NCBI RefSeq assembly: GCF_030247185.1
Contig: NC_080570.1
Location: 125,728,650 to 125,792,649, forward strand
Reading direction: 5' to 3'
From: Malaya genurostris
Lineage: Eukaryota; Arthropoda; Insecta; Diptera; Culicidae
Length of the DNA: 64,000 bases
Positions 44,648-55,649 of this stretch are shown piece after piece; within the stretch, counting starts at the first letter, position 1; every line of letters begins with the position of its first letter. The notes under the pieces were generated by a model, which was given only the letters and a program-made list of their open reading frames with translations, did no database searches and had not been told where the DNA came from. Position numbers and translations under genes: made by a program.

Positions 44648-45656
44648 AAGACTGTCCCAGAAAGTATGGACGCAACAAAAAACCGTTGCCATTTCGCAAT
44701 GGTTCAGAATCTGACAATTTTTATGGCTGCGTCCTGTTGTTTACACTCTTCTCTAACCACTAACCTTGTGTTGTTTATTCGTTTTCATTAGTTTGTTTCG
44801 AAATGCGTGGACTTTCAGCAGAACAACGTCGGACTGTCACTGAGAAAGATAGCAAAAATGGAAGGAGTAAGTGAAAAAACCGTGCGAAATGCAATCAGGA
44901 AGTTCGGTGAGGATAATACCATTGAGGATAAACTGAAAACGGGTCGAAAAAAAAAAGTTCCTGTTAACCCTCAGTTGGATAAACGTATACTGAAGGCGTT
45001 CGAGCAAAAGAAGAAGGTTTCAGTTCGGGATGTGGCCAAAAAAGTGGGCACTTCGAAGTCAAATGTTCTTCGTGGTAAAGAACGTTTGAATCTTCGAACC
45101 TATAAGGATCAGAAACAACCAAAATTTAGTCCGAAACAAGAAGCATCGATCAGGCATAGGGTTCGAAAGCTGTACAATGCGATTCTTGCTGGAAATTTCA
45201 ACTGCATAATCATGGACGACGGAACCTACGTGAAACTCGATTACAAAACCTTGCCTGGACCACAATATTATACGGTGCGAGAAGGGCAAGTATTAAACCA
45301 GTCCGAGACATCGATTGAAGTCGAAAAATTTGGTAAGAAAGCTATGGTCTGGCAAGCAATTTGTAGCTGCGGTAAGATTTCGAAACCCTTCATCACCACT
45401 GCTTCAATGAACAGCGAAATATACATCAAGGAATGTTTACAAAAACGACTTCTACCCATGATTCGAAGCCACAAGTATCCTGTTGTCTTCTGGCCAGATC
45501 TTGCTTCTTGCCACTACTCGAAATCAACGGTAGAATGGTATACTACCAAAAATGTCACTTTCGTACCGAAGGCACATCTTAGGAAACATGTATCGGCAGC
45601 CGAAACCATTCAATAGTTCGAAATCAAAGTGCGTCCATACTTTCTGGGACAGTCTT
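44648..45656 (+). mobile_element. DD37E Tc1/mariner-type transposon, copy 2 (1009 bp)
   Basis: The termini are AAGACTGTCCCAGAAAGTAT and its exact complement. TA lies outside each (44646-44647 and 45657-45658). It is shorter than copy 1 because of deletions inside and at the end of the transposase gene. Its ends are perfect, so it could still be moved in trans. Confidence 0.92.
44807..45616 (+). pseudogene. DD37E transposase lacking its third catalytic residue
   Basis: A frame of 269 codons carries the helix-turn-helix part (SLRKIAKMEGVSEKTVRNAI), a basic GRKKK stretch, IIMDDGTYVKL (first Asp) and VVFWPDLASCHYSK (second Asp). It then passes directly from VTFVPK to AHLRKHVSAAETIQ. Compared with copy 1, about 20 residues including PIEEFW are deleted in frame, which removes the catalytic Glu. 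The C-terminus is cut after AETIQ. The N-terminus is shifted relative to MRGLSAEQRR by a small deletion. Long as it is, the frame cannot encode an active enzyme. Confidence 0.9.
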
Positions 45657-45683
45657 TAGAACCGCCTGCTGAGTTCTGTTGTA

Positions 45684-45746
45684 CAGGGTCCGCCATGTAA
45701 CTTTTTTTTAAACATGCAATAGAACAAAAACGGTTCATCCGATTTC
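45684..45746. mobile_element. Terminal fragment of the 20597-type element
   Basis: It starts CAGGGTCCGCCATGTAAC after TA and matches the left end of 20597-20994 through ACGGTTCATCCGATTTC, where it stops. Its last 29 bp recur at 49776-49804, where the match to the element continues. Confidence 0.75.
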
Positions 45747-45747
45747 C

Positions 45748-46889
45748 CTGGGCTTTGGATGATGAGCTACAGGGTGCGTACCCCCGCTTGGCGGATGGGG
45801 GTGGGAGTCAATTTACACGCGTATTGACAAAGTCGGACCATACCGAGATCGATCGATCGTTCGTTTATAAATGTAAAAGATGAAAATTATTATGTTGTCT
45901 GGATCGATCACGGAGTGGACAGGACTAATAGTGCTTGAAATTGACAATAGGTCATTAGGTGGTTTCGAGCATTCTTATGCCTGGAATTGGTCACCAATTT
46001 GAATTATCTGGATCCAGTTGGGATTAATGTTAATATGTCATATTCGTCCTGAACTTGGTAAATTTAATTAAAAAAGGAGGACTAATGTTATCAGGAATAG
46101 GAGTAAATTGATATCTTATGAACCGTTTAGGAACTTTCAAACCTTTCCGATCCGGCTCGGTATCGGTAATGTTTACAAATTGCAATGACGGCGAAACTGA
46201 TAAATCAGGTGTGAATACACTCTCAAATCGGGAAAGGTTTGAATGTACTTAGATTTCTCCAACTTGGACACAGATGTCACCTTCTAACTAAGAGTGTGAG
46301 ATGTGTGTTTCTGGAGGGGAACGGTTCACGTGGACCATTTCATACAATTACACCTAGTATTTCTTCACGAAATACATGTAGTAGTTTTTGTTTCCTGGAT
46401 GCGTGCTCAACACTAGAAGGCCCAAAACTTAGTATAGACCTAAATTGATCAAAAGCAATCAAAAGCAGTAAAAAGAAAGAAAGTCACTGACAGACTAACT
46501 AAAAGCTAGTGCAGAGTACCTTAGTGCTTATAACGTTAAATTAAGAGTTAAATAAAGATCACAGAATTCTAAGCAATCCTTCCATTGTTTACATATTGTA
46601 ACATTCTTGGGCAATCTAGTGTTAAATGCGCACCCTTACATTATATAATTTAACGAAATCACTCACATCTGATTTTTTTTTATTGATAAAAAAAAAACTA
46701 AATCGAATGAGACTATTCAAGTAAAGGATTGTCATCGAAGATGCAAGGCCAAGAAGATGTGAGGAACCATAGAATGTCCCAGGATAGCGTTGCAGGATGA
46801 ATGTTCTATGTTATAACCTAACTTTTGGTAAGATGTGTGATGCTGGAAGAAAAAGGTGAGTGCAATACTATTGTTACAGTCACTTTTAC

Positions 46890-46923
<34 letters not shown>

Positions 46924-47318
46924 ATTATTATTGTCCCTCCGTGGTTGATGGGCTTGACGGTATTGCAAACATCATCAGATACGATTAATTATTGTTACAA
47001 TTTAATGTAGATATGTGTTATAACTTGTAGTTTATTTATTGAGTTTATTGAGTGAGTCATGAAACGATTTGAATAAGATGTTGATTGCATTACGCTCCAA
47101 CATCCGGGGTTGGAGAGGCCGGTAGGGCTTAACTGAGCTCTTTTTGTGTTTTATTTTCATACTACCGGTTCCTATAACCAGTGTTATAGAAGTGGAAGTT
47201 AAGTGGAGTGAACGTATCCCAATTGGGTTTCACACGATGACAACGGGTGAACGGTGAATCGAGTCCATGTTTGACGTTTATTGGTGGTTTGTGTACAATG
47301 GATTACTGTGGTGTGAGA
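45748..47318. other. First part of a 4-kb block between two halves of a mariner fragment
   Basis: The block begins with GC-rich DNA (GTACCCCCGCTTGGCGGATG) and continues AT-rich. No gene is supported. An ATT microsatellite lies at 46886-46935. Confidence 0.4.
46886..46935. repeat. ATT/TTA microsatellite
   Basis: About 15 consecutive ATT triplets with one interruption (TTAATATT). Confidence 0.95.
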
Positions 47319-47320
47319 TA

Positions 47321-48245
47321 TAGGGTGATTTTTTAAGAGCTTGAGAACTTTTTTAAACAATAAAACGCATAAAATTTGCAAAATCTCATCGGTTCTTTAT
47401 TTTAAACGTTAGATTGGTACATGACATTTACTTTTTGAAGATAATTTCATTTAAATGTTGACCGCGGCTGCGTCTTAGGTGGTCCATTCGGAAAGTCCAA
47501 TTTTGGGCAACTTTTTCGAGCATTTCGGCCGGAATAGCCCGAATTTCTTCGGAAATGTTGTCTTCCAAAGCTGGAATAGTTACTGGCTTATTTCTGTAGA
47601 CTTTAGACTTGACGTAGCCCCACAAAAAATAGTCTAAAGGCGTCAAATCGCATGATCTTGGTGGCCAACTTACCGGTCCATTTCTTGAGATGAATTGTTC
47701 TCCGAAGTTTTCCCTCAAAATGGCCATAGAATCGCGAGCTGTGTGGCATGTAGCGCCATCTTGTTGAAACCACATGTCAACCAAGTTCAGTTCTTCCATT
47801 TTTGGCAACAAAAAGTTTGTTAGCATCGAACGATAGCGATCGCCATTCACTGTAACGTTGCGTCCAACAGCATCTTTGAAAAAATACGGTCCAATGATTC
47901 CACCAGCGTACAAACCACACCAAACAGTGCATTTTTCGGGATGCATGGGCAGTTCTTGAACGGCTTCTGGTTGCTCTTCACTCCAAATGCGGCAATTTTG
48001 CTTATTTACGTAGTCATTCAACCAGAAATGAGCCTCATCGCTGAACAAAATTTGTCGATAAAAAAGCGGATTTTCCGAATGGACCACCTAAGACGCAGCC
48101 GCGGTCAACATTTAAATGAAATTATCTTCAAAAAGTAAATGTCATGTACCAATCTAACGTTTAAAATAAAGAACCGATGAGATTTTGCAAATTTTATGCG
48201 TTTTATTGTTTAAAAAAGTTCTCAAGCTCTTAAAAAATCACCCTG
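47321..48245 (-). mobile_element. Palindromic DD41D mariner-like element, copy 2 (925 bp)
   Basis: It has the same length, breakpoints and long inverted repeats as the copy at 13278-14202, in the opposite orientation. TA flanks it at 47319-47320 and 48246-48247. The two copies differ at only a few positions in the stretches compared, for example Gly to Asp in WLNxYVNK. Confidence 0.92.
47428..48085 (-). pseudogene. DD41D transposase, catalytic part only, copy 2
   Basis: The 219-codon frame equals the one at 13438-14095: FSDEAHFWLNDYVNKQ, FQQDGATCHTARDSM and CDLTPLDYFLWGY. All three acidic residues are kept, the N-terminal DNA-binding half is absent and no ATG begins the frame. Open-frame preservation in both copies shows little time has passed since they spread. 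Confidence 0.9.
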
Positions 48246-49775
48246 TAGAATGTTGTGGAATGGAACGGAATAATAATGACTTAACCAATGGGTAAACCAC
48301 TGATAGCTGTCAAACGATGTTCATCCGGTTTGTATTGTGAGGATGTATCGTTTGGGACCTGATGGGTGAGATGATGTGTGAGTGAAGTGTAAGAGTAGGT
48401 GCATGCAAGAATGGTAATAAAGGCCACCGTTTCAGCTCAGGACTGACGATCGATCATTGGAAGAGATAGAAATTGGGTAACGGTACCTCCATTCATCTCA
48501 AATCCATTAGTCATTTCATATACGAGAACCATTAGTTATAGTGAGCTCAGTTATCTCTGTTTGATAGATTAATTTCAGAAGTAACATGAAATTTGGAGCA
48601 TTTTGCTTCGCTAAAACAGCAGTATTGAACCACTTCCGAACTACTGCTATGCGTTGTTGCTTCTTAGAGACGATACAAAGACTTTGTATTTATCACAAAT
48701 CAATTATTAAAAGTCGAGTGATCGCTAGAATAGCATGGTGACTCTACTAATGAGATGACTATTGGCACACTAGTTTTAGTTAGGATCTATCAGAGTAGAA
48801 ATAGTAACTCAATGTTGTAATGCTTGCGTGTGGGATGCATGTGGGTATGTGTGCATGTGTGTATGTGTGTGACTGTGTGTGTATGTATGTGTTTTTGTGT
48901 GTATATACAATATACATTTTACCGTGCCTTTGAGTGCGTTGTACCAAATTGGTAGTGATGCATTTCGATTGTGGGTCAGGAATCAGGAATCAGAACAAAT
49001 TGGCTCAAATGGCACGTTCCCCTTTGGAGATTTGTGCCTTGCCACTGTCAAGGATCAACTGAAGACAACTGAATGTGAACATGCTGTAGCGGTACTTGTG
49101 GGACCCAAGGGTCAATATAATTTAAATAAAAATGCATGTTCTCAGTTTTTTTCCCGTCAAACCATCATGGCCGGCCGTACAAAGATGTCATCAAAAAAAA
49201 CACTAATCATTTTTTGTCTTTTTTTTTTTTTTTTTTTCGGAAATGGATGACTGAGCATAACCAAGAAGTTCGGAATAAAGAATAGGATACTCAAGAAAAG
49301 CAGGAACAAATGTGATGGGTGTGGAGCTGAAGGGTTGGAAAATAATTTAATTAACACTCTTAGGAAGTCTTAGATACAAAATGGAACATCGGTAAGAGTG
49401 GAAAGACCATTGCATACAGCTAACTTTTACATTTCAGGGAATAGAGTAACATCAGCAAAGGTACGGAATGGAAATGAAATGGAAGGACAACAAAAGACAC
49501 CTACGAAACACAATTGAATGGAACACTGGAATTAAGGTAAAACAGAATATGAACTATGACCAAAGGTATGAAAACCAACATGAATAAATAATAGAAACTG
49601 TTGGGTAATAGTATAATTTCCTCATATTGAAAGAGGCGTTTATATGGCGCGCATGCGCTAATTCGGCCTGATACAAATTAACGGGGAGGGCAATACATTT
49701 TGGACAGGGCTGTAAAAAGCTGATTGGAACCCTTTCCCCACCAAAATGTAATATAATATAAGGAAAATATAAGGA
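48246..49775. other. Second part of the 4-kb block, no gene supported
   Basis: It holds a GT-rich microsatellite (48820-48905), a T run at about 49215 and a fragment at 48295 with AACCACTGATAGCTGTCAAA, also seen near 3815. The 123-codon frame at 48879-49250 begins in the microsatellite and is probably chance. The block ends in TAATATAATATAAGGAAAAT, like a retroposon tail. Confidence 0.4.
48820..48905. repeat. GT-rich microsatellite
   Basis: Irregular TG/TATG/CATG repeats such as TGTGTGTATGTGTGTGACTG. Confidence 0.9.
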
Positions 49776-49842
49776 AATAGAACAAAAACGGTTCATCCGA
49801 TTTCAAAATTTATTTTTTCATATTAAAGTACAATCCTTCCAG
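49776..49842. mobile_element. Continuation of the 45684 mariner fragment
   Basis: It begins with the same 29 bp that end the fragment at 45746 and continues AAAATTTATTTTTTCATATT to CAATCCTTCC, matching 20597-20994. The match then ends. Confidence 0.65.
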
Positions 49843-50179
49843 TTTTTTGCCACGTAAGATCAGTTTCAGCGAGATTCACATTTGCAAAAAAATAGTACTG
49901 AACTTTTCTGCATGGCGTTTTATGATCGATGATTTTTTTTTATTGATCGGAAATCACTCTTGAATAATTTCAGTCGTGTTTTTCGAAATGTTGATTTGAG
50001 TCGAATGGTTTTCTAACAAAGGCTGTATGTAGTCTCATATCTTTTCCGAACGTTTCAAAAGTCGTCTATCTCCGAATTCAAATCACTTCCACTTTAATGA
50101 TTTATTACAGGCTGTGTGTAAAGACGTACGGTCGTCTAGTTTAGTTTGATTATTTATCAAAATTTGAACGAAAGCAATT

Positions 50180-50345
50180 TAATATGATCAGTATCTAACG
50201 GAAAAACAGATTGAAAACTGACATATGAACACAATGATGTAATGAAATCCGCGAAAATGTTACCACAGAGACGGGACTCGAACCCGTAGCTAACTCCTAA
50301 CCGAGGAAATTGTTTTATCAATTAAACTACCATGCATATGAAAAC
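50180..50345 (-). mobile_element. tRNA-like SINE, copy 2
   Basis: On the minus strand it reads GGTAGTTTAATTGATAAAAC (A-box region) and CTACGGGTTCGAGTCCCGT, a perfect TpsiC-type arm. The shared body follows (GTAACATTTTCGCGG, TTTCATTACATCATTGTGTT) and ends in CCGTTAGATACTGATC. The acceptor strand does not pair, so it is not a tRNA gene. The tail (ATCTGTTT-CCGTTAGATACTGATC) is repeated inverted at about 50378-50412, so the copy sits in a short palindrome. Confidence 0.6.
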
Positions 50346-50788
50346 ATATGAAGAGAAAGTCCAATTTTCCAATCTGTTTCCCCGTTAGATACTGATCATA
50401 TTAAAACTAGCTCAAGACGGCTCTACGTCCTAACAAAGACTGCAACAAATCGTCTTGTCTAAATTGTCTAAAAAAAAACTTGGATTAGGTAATGTCAGAG
50501 ACTGGCGAGATTGACGTAGGACTGAATTAGACCTGTGTATAAATATTAAGTGACTCAATAGTAAGCGAGATCCTGCCGTTGATATTTTGAACTTTCTGAT
50601 TTTTTTTGTCATTTTTGGGGTCCTGGAAAGAACCGCCAAATATTGTGACGTCCTGAAAACGACCATTTGGTTTCGAAAGTTTGCGTTTGTACTATAGATA
50701 CTTCGTAAATCAACCGATACCCTAAATCATTGTTCTAAATAAGTTCTTTACGTTACTCGAAACACACAGGAATGGTCTACTAGATGTA

Positions 50789-51508
50789 TCTTATGATAAA
50801 AAAAGAACCGACGCATATCGTACGATTAGTTTTTGTTTGGCGTCTATACAAAGAAGTTGAAAAATTTTCGTGTGGCGATTTTTATAATGGATGAAAATTT
50901 AGAACAACGTGCGTGCATCAAATTTTGTGTTGCAAATGGATTTAAGTGTTCCGAAAGTGTCTAGGAAAAACACAGGCATACGAGTGGTATAAACGTTTCA
51001 AAGGTGGTCGTACAAGCTTGGATAATGATGAGATCCCTGGCCGCCCAACAACATCTGTTACTGAAGAAAACATTGAATCGGCGAAGCAAATCGTGTTGCA
51101 AAATCGTTCTGTACCGATTAGAGAGATTGCTGTGTTGTGGGGCATCTCTTATGGATCAGCCGAACACATTTTAACTGATGTTTTGGTTTGAAACGCGTCG
51201 CTTCTCGGCTGGTGCCAAAAAAGCTGAATGCGGCGGCTCACACAGCGTTGGTTGTGTCTCTGTTTTTGGCCAAAAACTCAACCAATATCATCAACCAAGC
51301 ACCGTACTCTCCAGATATGGCCCCGTGTGACTTTTTCCTCTTCCCCAGACTCAAATTGCCATTGCGGGGAACGCGTTTTGAGACCATAGAGACCATAAAA
51401 GAGAATTCGCTGCGTAATTAATTTAGATTTAGATTTAGAGAGTAATTTGAAGGCGATAATAAAGATTGGGTTTTTTAATAAAATTCCGGTTCTTTTTTGA
51501 TCATAAGG
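50789..51508 (+). mobile_element. DD34D mariner, deletion derivative, copy 2
   Basis: The ends are TCTTATGATAAAAAAAGAAC and the complement of ACCTTATGATCAAAAAAGAA. TA flanks both (50787-50788 and 51509-51510). The structure parallels 38700-39607. The left end has lost the CCGGAATTTT segment next to the terminus. Confidence 0.88.
50887..51421 (+). pseudogene. DD34D mariner transposase, internally deleted, copy 2
   Basis: It reads MDENLEQRACIKFCVANGF, a stop after CSESV, then KTQAYEWYKRFKGGRTSLDN and the helix-turn-helix region. One base change in length after VLV shifts the frame. The next frame reads KRVASRLVPKKLNAAAHTAL, joined directly to the region after the second catalytic Asp. It ends after APCDFFLFPRLKLPLRGTRF with a TAA. 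It shares the early stop and the internal deletion site with copy 1. Confidence 0.85.
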
Positions 51509-51515
51509 TATGTGA

Positions 51516-52417
51516 GCTGAGCTGAGCTGAGCTGAGCTGAAGTAGATCGCCCGTAGTTGCACTTCGTGATTGACCGAATGAGTGGAAATGTACAATGAAC
51601 CAAGAAAATGAAGCTTGGGAGAAGCAAATCATTTTCACTGTACATACCCACTCACTCCTAACTTTTTATTGAATGATCAATAACGACGCTGGCTACGACC
51701 AAAGGCTGTGCTACTGAGGGAAAGGAAGGAATGTTAGTCCGATACTCGTTGTTTCTAGAGACCGCGGGTACCACTGTATCTCCACGAGCATCACGTGATA
51801 GGGGATTTGTTAGTAGAGAGGGAAAAAGATCCGGATATGTTTTGGTAAACAATATGATCTCAACAAAACCTGATTTTCGATACTCAGGAGCAATATAATA
51901 TGCAAGAAAAATACAAAATATCTCCAAGGAACGATCTCACCAGTATCCCCTTTCTCCTGCTCGCTCTGCTGCCAGCAACGCGAGAGGAAACACGACCGCT
52001 GAAAGAATAAAATAAAAACACTCGCGAATGGGTCCGCTGCAGACCAACCCTAGACCCTCAGTCCGAATGACATGATCTACTTGTAAACTTTCACACATTC
52101 CACAGAAATCCGTCAACACCGACAATGACATGCAGACGGCGCTTCGATCGGTTAACAGGTTAACATCATTGAATTTTGGGGCGGCAAACTCACAGTATCC
52201 GCCGCTTGAGCATTTTCAGTTTTTGCGAATCAACACTATTCAATAAATAACACTTTCACCACTAAAAACGCACTTTCCACACCTGCACTATCACTCAAAA
52301 AAACTATTTCAACAAAATTCTTAACAATACGTATCAAACAACACATTTAAATTATACTTTTTTTGAGAGTAGCACCAGGACACCGCATCACACTCCCAGT
52401 GATGCCAATTCTCCCCC
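51516..52417 (-). mobile_element. 902-bp retroposon-like insertion
   Basis: A perfect 24-bp direct repeat (CTTTTTTGATCATAAGGTAT plus GTGA) flanks it, at 51492-51515 and 52418-52441. The repeat includes the end of the neighbouring mariner and its flank. On the minus strand it starts GGGGGAGAATTGGCATCACT and ends in a tandem AGCTC tail of about five units. A 64-codon minus frame has CGMC and a later CSGPIREC, like a PHD-type finger in the ORF1 of some LINEs. I read it as an internally deleted non-LTR element with a long target duplication. Confidence 0.55.
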
Positions 52418-52521
52418 CTTTTTTGATCATAAGGTATGTGACAGAAAAAGTACATCAGAGAACCTAATCCAGAGGATGTGCTCAGTGAAGAGAACTGGAC
52501 AGCAGTGTCAACCGCGACCTG

Positions 52522-53093
52522 TGCGTAGAGTATCGTGACGCCAGGTCGAAGCTACTGGAATCCCTTAGGGCCCGAGGTAGACCGCCTGGGGTTCCGGTTC
52601 GGGATGTGTTGGCGAGTCGGGATAGTTCATACATGCTTCTCATATACCAATTCCTTAAACACATTCATATACAAGTGTAATCTATTATATCTTGCAGAGA
52701 AAGTTCCTCCCATTTCTCGACGATATTTTAACTATGGCTAAGAATAATCTCCAACTGCAGGTTCGACACTAACATCCGCCCGATTCTATCGACCCCTCGT
52801 CCTGTCCACCATCTTCGTTGGAACTAACTAGATGGGGGTGTTTTCCGCGGACCCATAAGGACCAAAGGATGCGGCCAGCATAAATATTTACCAACGTCAT
52901 CTGGAAGACTCGCGCTATATTCAGTTCATCGACCACTGCGGATTGCCAGCTGTAGGCTGGATTCTCGAGAATCGACAATTTCAACACCAATATTACAGTT
53001 TTATGTTAGTCGTTAACTAAAATTAGAAAAAGCCGGTATCTTAGAGCTTAAGCAGTGTGCCTGAAAAATTATATTATATTATTAAATAAACAA
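52522..53093 (+). mobile_element. 5'-truncated sister copy of the 27145 LINE
   Basis: It matches the last ~50 codons of ORF2 (EYRDARSKL, ESLRARGRPPGVPVRDVLAS) and the 3' untranslated region, with internal deletions there, ending in ATTATTAAATAAACAAA. A 12-bp duplication, AACCGCGACCTG, flanks it (52510-52521 and 53094-53105). Truncation at the 5' end is typical of target-primed reverse transcription. Confidence 0.92.
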
Positions 53094-53105
53094 AACCGCG
53101 ACCTG

Positions 53106-53275
53106 CCAGATCGCGGGCATCTTGCAGCGAAATCGGAGCACAGAACAACAGTCGGTGTAGTCTAAATCCATCGCCGACGTAGCCCCGGGTATGGATCGTC
53201 GAGGCGCCAGCGAACCGGAAGTCATTCTCCAACCGGAATCGCCATGGGCTGAAAAGTTCCGGACCTAACAAAGAA
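53106..53275. other. GC-rich unassigned block hit by the truncated LINE
   Basis: Together with 52442-52509 this was one sequence before the LINE entered it. It is GC-rich and open in more than one frame on both strands. It looks like a fragment of a coding repeat, but I cannot name it. Confidence 0.35.
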
Positions 53276-53304
53276 AACACGATTTTGTTGGTTCAAAATT
53301 AACT

Positions 53305-54240
53305 TTATTCTTCGAGAATAACGCAATCATTCCAGCGCTGCTCTAACATTTCAATACAATTTTTGTAGAACGATTTATCTTCTACCTCACAATAGGCCTC
53401 AGTTTCAGCGATAACCTCTTCATTCGTGCGAATTTTCTTGCCGGCGAGCATTTTTTTCAGGTCTGCGAACAGGCAGTAGTCGCTGTGGGTCAAATCTGGT
53501 GAATGCGGTGGTTGTGGGAGCAATTCGAAATTTAATTCATGTAGTTTTGCCATTGTTTTGATTGACTTGTGACACGATGCATTGTCTTGATGAAACAAAA
53601 AAATTTTTCTTTGCCATATGCGGTCGTTTCATGGCAATTTCAACCTTCAAACGCTTCAATAACGCTTTTATATTCACTGTTAATGGTATTTCCTTTTTGA
53701 AGATAGTCGATAAATATTACACCACGCATATCCCAAAATACCGAGGCCATAACCATTCCAGCCGATTGTTGTGTTTTCGGGCGCTTTGGACGAGGTTCAC
53801 CAGTTGCTGTCCACTCAGATGACGATCTTTTTGATTCCGGAGTGAAGTTATGTTTTATCCATTGTCACTAATCGACGCAAAAATTCCGATTTGTTACGTT
53901 TAAACATGGCCAAACACTGCTCAAAATCATCAACACGTTCCCGTTTTTGGTCACCAGTAAGCAAACGCGGCATCTACTTTAAACAGAACTTTCTCATTGT
54001 TCTTTTGATATCTTAACGATGTCAGCTAACTCACGTTTCGATCATTCAAAATGATTTTGTGGATTTCTGGTGTTATCACCTCATTTGAACGTTCACTGCG
54101 TTCTGCAGCATCGGTGTCTTTAGGACCACGTTTGAAGTTAGCAAACCAACGTTTTATTGTTGTTTCTGATGGAGCGGAGTCTCCATCCAAAAACGCGACT
54201 ATTTTTTTGGAGGCATGATACAGTTGACCACAAAGCACTT
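53305..54240 (-). pseudogene. DD34D mariner transposase, second family, decayed
   Basis: From the N-terminus the minus strand gives VLCGQLYHASKKIVAFLDGD, SAPSETTIKRWFANFKRGPK and ERSNEVITPE. After stops and shifts come FTPESKRSSSEWTATGEPRP, KTQQSAGMVMASVFWDMRG, then FHQDNASCHKSIKTMAKLHE and SPDLTHSDYCLFADLKKML. The second-to-third Asp spacing is 34, as in mariner proper. It has several stops and at least two frame changes. Its start runs into the modular element at 54170-55541, and copy I of that element shares the LCGQLYHASKK piece. Confidence 0.85.
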
Positions 54241-55541
54241 TTTTGGTGTAGAATGGTCAGTAAAATCGATTTCATGTATTTGGAAGGACCGCATGAAACG
54301 CTATCATGTTCATTTTACCCCAAGTTCCATTTTTATACTGCATTGTATTCAAGCTTAACTATATAACATGAAACCGAAGAACTTGCAAAAGAGCGAATAG
54401 ATGTAAAAAAGTCTAACAAATCGATTGCATATAGTTTTATTAACAGCAGAAAACTCGTTGCACCGTTTTACTCCATTTCTTTTCTAGTTATAATATTCAG
54501 TTGAAATATGATCTACAATCCAAAAGCAGATCCAATACGATCTATCAATATTGGTTCATAATACGTGCAAAACATCTGTGATCCAATTAAACACAATGGG
54601 AATGGCAGTACTAGCCTGTTTAACCCGTTTTACCCCAATTTATATCAAAAGTCGTATTTCTGGTTAAACTGTCTCTCGCATACCGAAAGCAGGCTGATTG
54701 CGGTTGATGAAAATCGATTGATATTACGAAGAAAGATCTGAAAATAGGATTACAAATGAATTCAATATGGAGAAAAATATTAATACTCAGTTAATGGATA
54801 AATTGGGGTAAAACGGTATAGCAAGATTCGTGCGGTCATTGAATTCATTTGTAATCCTATTTTCAGGTCTTTCTTCGTAACATCAATCGACCGCAATCAG
54901 CCTGCTTTTGGTATGTGAAAGAAAGTTTAACCAGAAATACGACTTATGAATTAAATTGGGGTAAAACGGGTTAAACAGGCTAGTACTGTCATTCCCATTG
55001 TGTTTAATTGGATCACAGATGTTTTGCACGTAATATGAACCAATATTGGTAGGTCATGTAAACGATGTAGCACGAAGCATGCGATCATGAACACTATCTG
55101 TAAATTATTATTCGAGGTTATATGTGAAACATAGAACTATCTTGTTTAACCAAAATTGGTCCAAACACCGATCAGCAGAACTTTTTTTTCTGTAAATTCA
55201 TGAAAGAAGATGACTGGGGGTAAAACCGAATACAGTTGTTTGCGGTCAATCTTATTAAAAACAATCCATTTATCTAACTTATGAGCATGTCAGGAATACC
55301 TTCCGATTGGTTGAATTGAATTTTTTCCTGAGTTTCACAGTTAGTTTTCAACGTAAAGTCAGAAAAAAGAGGAATTGGAGTAAAACGGGCATGATAGTAA
55401 ATTTTGCGGATCTTCTAACTATCATAAATCGATTCTAGAGAAAAATTTGCATAAGAAATACTAACTTTGAAAATATTTGCTTATGTTTTTATAAAATTAT
55501 TGAGCAAAATCGCGTTTTTGATCGTTTTTTCCCCCACTGTG
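54170..55541. mobile_element. Modular palindromic element, copy II
   Basis: It ends at the right in CCCCCACTGTG. Motifs close to GGGGTAAAACGG lie at about 54318, 54471 and 54633 (minus orientation) and 54811, 54963, 55221 and 55380 (plus orientation), with a weak one near 55062. Each is typically followed by a TTCGTGCGGTC-like block. The left side is continuous with the start of the mariner pseudogene and has no CACAGTGGGG terminus. About 36 bp beyond its right end (GCTTCGCTCGAATGGTATG) are shared with copy III. Confidence 0.75.
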
Positions 55542-55649
55542 CATTGCTTCGCTCGAATGGTATGTTTTCCCGTCAAGAAGCAGTGTAAAATTAAAACACG
55601 AAATTGTCTTTGATCCATTGTTCTGAAAATAACTGGAAAAAAACACAAT

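Noticed and set aside
48879..49250. 123-codon frame starting in a GT microsatellite
   Set aside because: The start is repeat-derived, the end is a poly-T-derived Phe run, and nothing between looks like a domain.
50269..50335. tRNA gene on the minus strand
   Set aside because: The TpsiC arm is perfect, but the acceptor strands do not pair and the flanks belong to a repeated SINE-like body.
53074..53280. 68-codon minus frame across the LINE end
   Set aside because: It crosses the target duplication of the truncated LINE, so it cannot be an ancestral frame as written.
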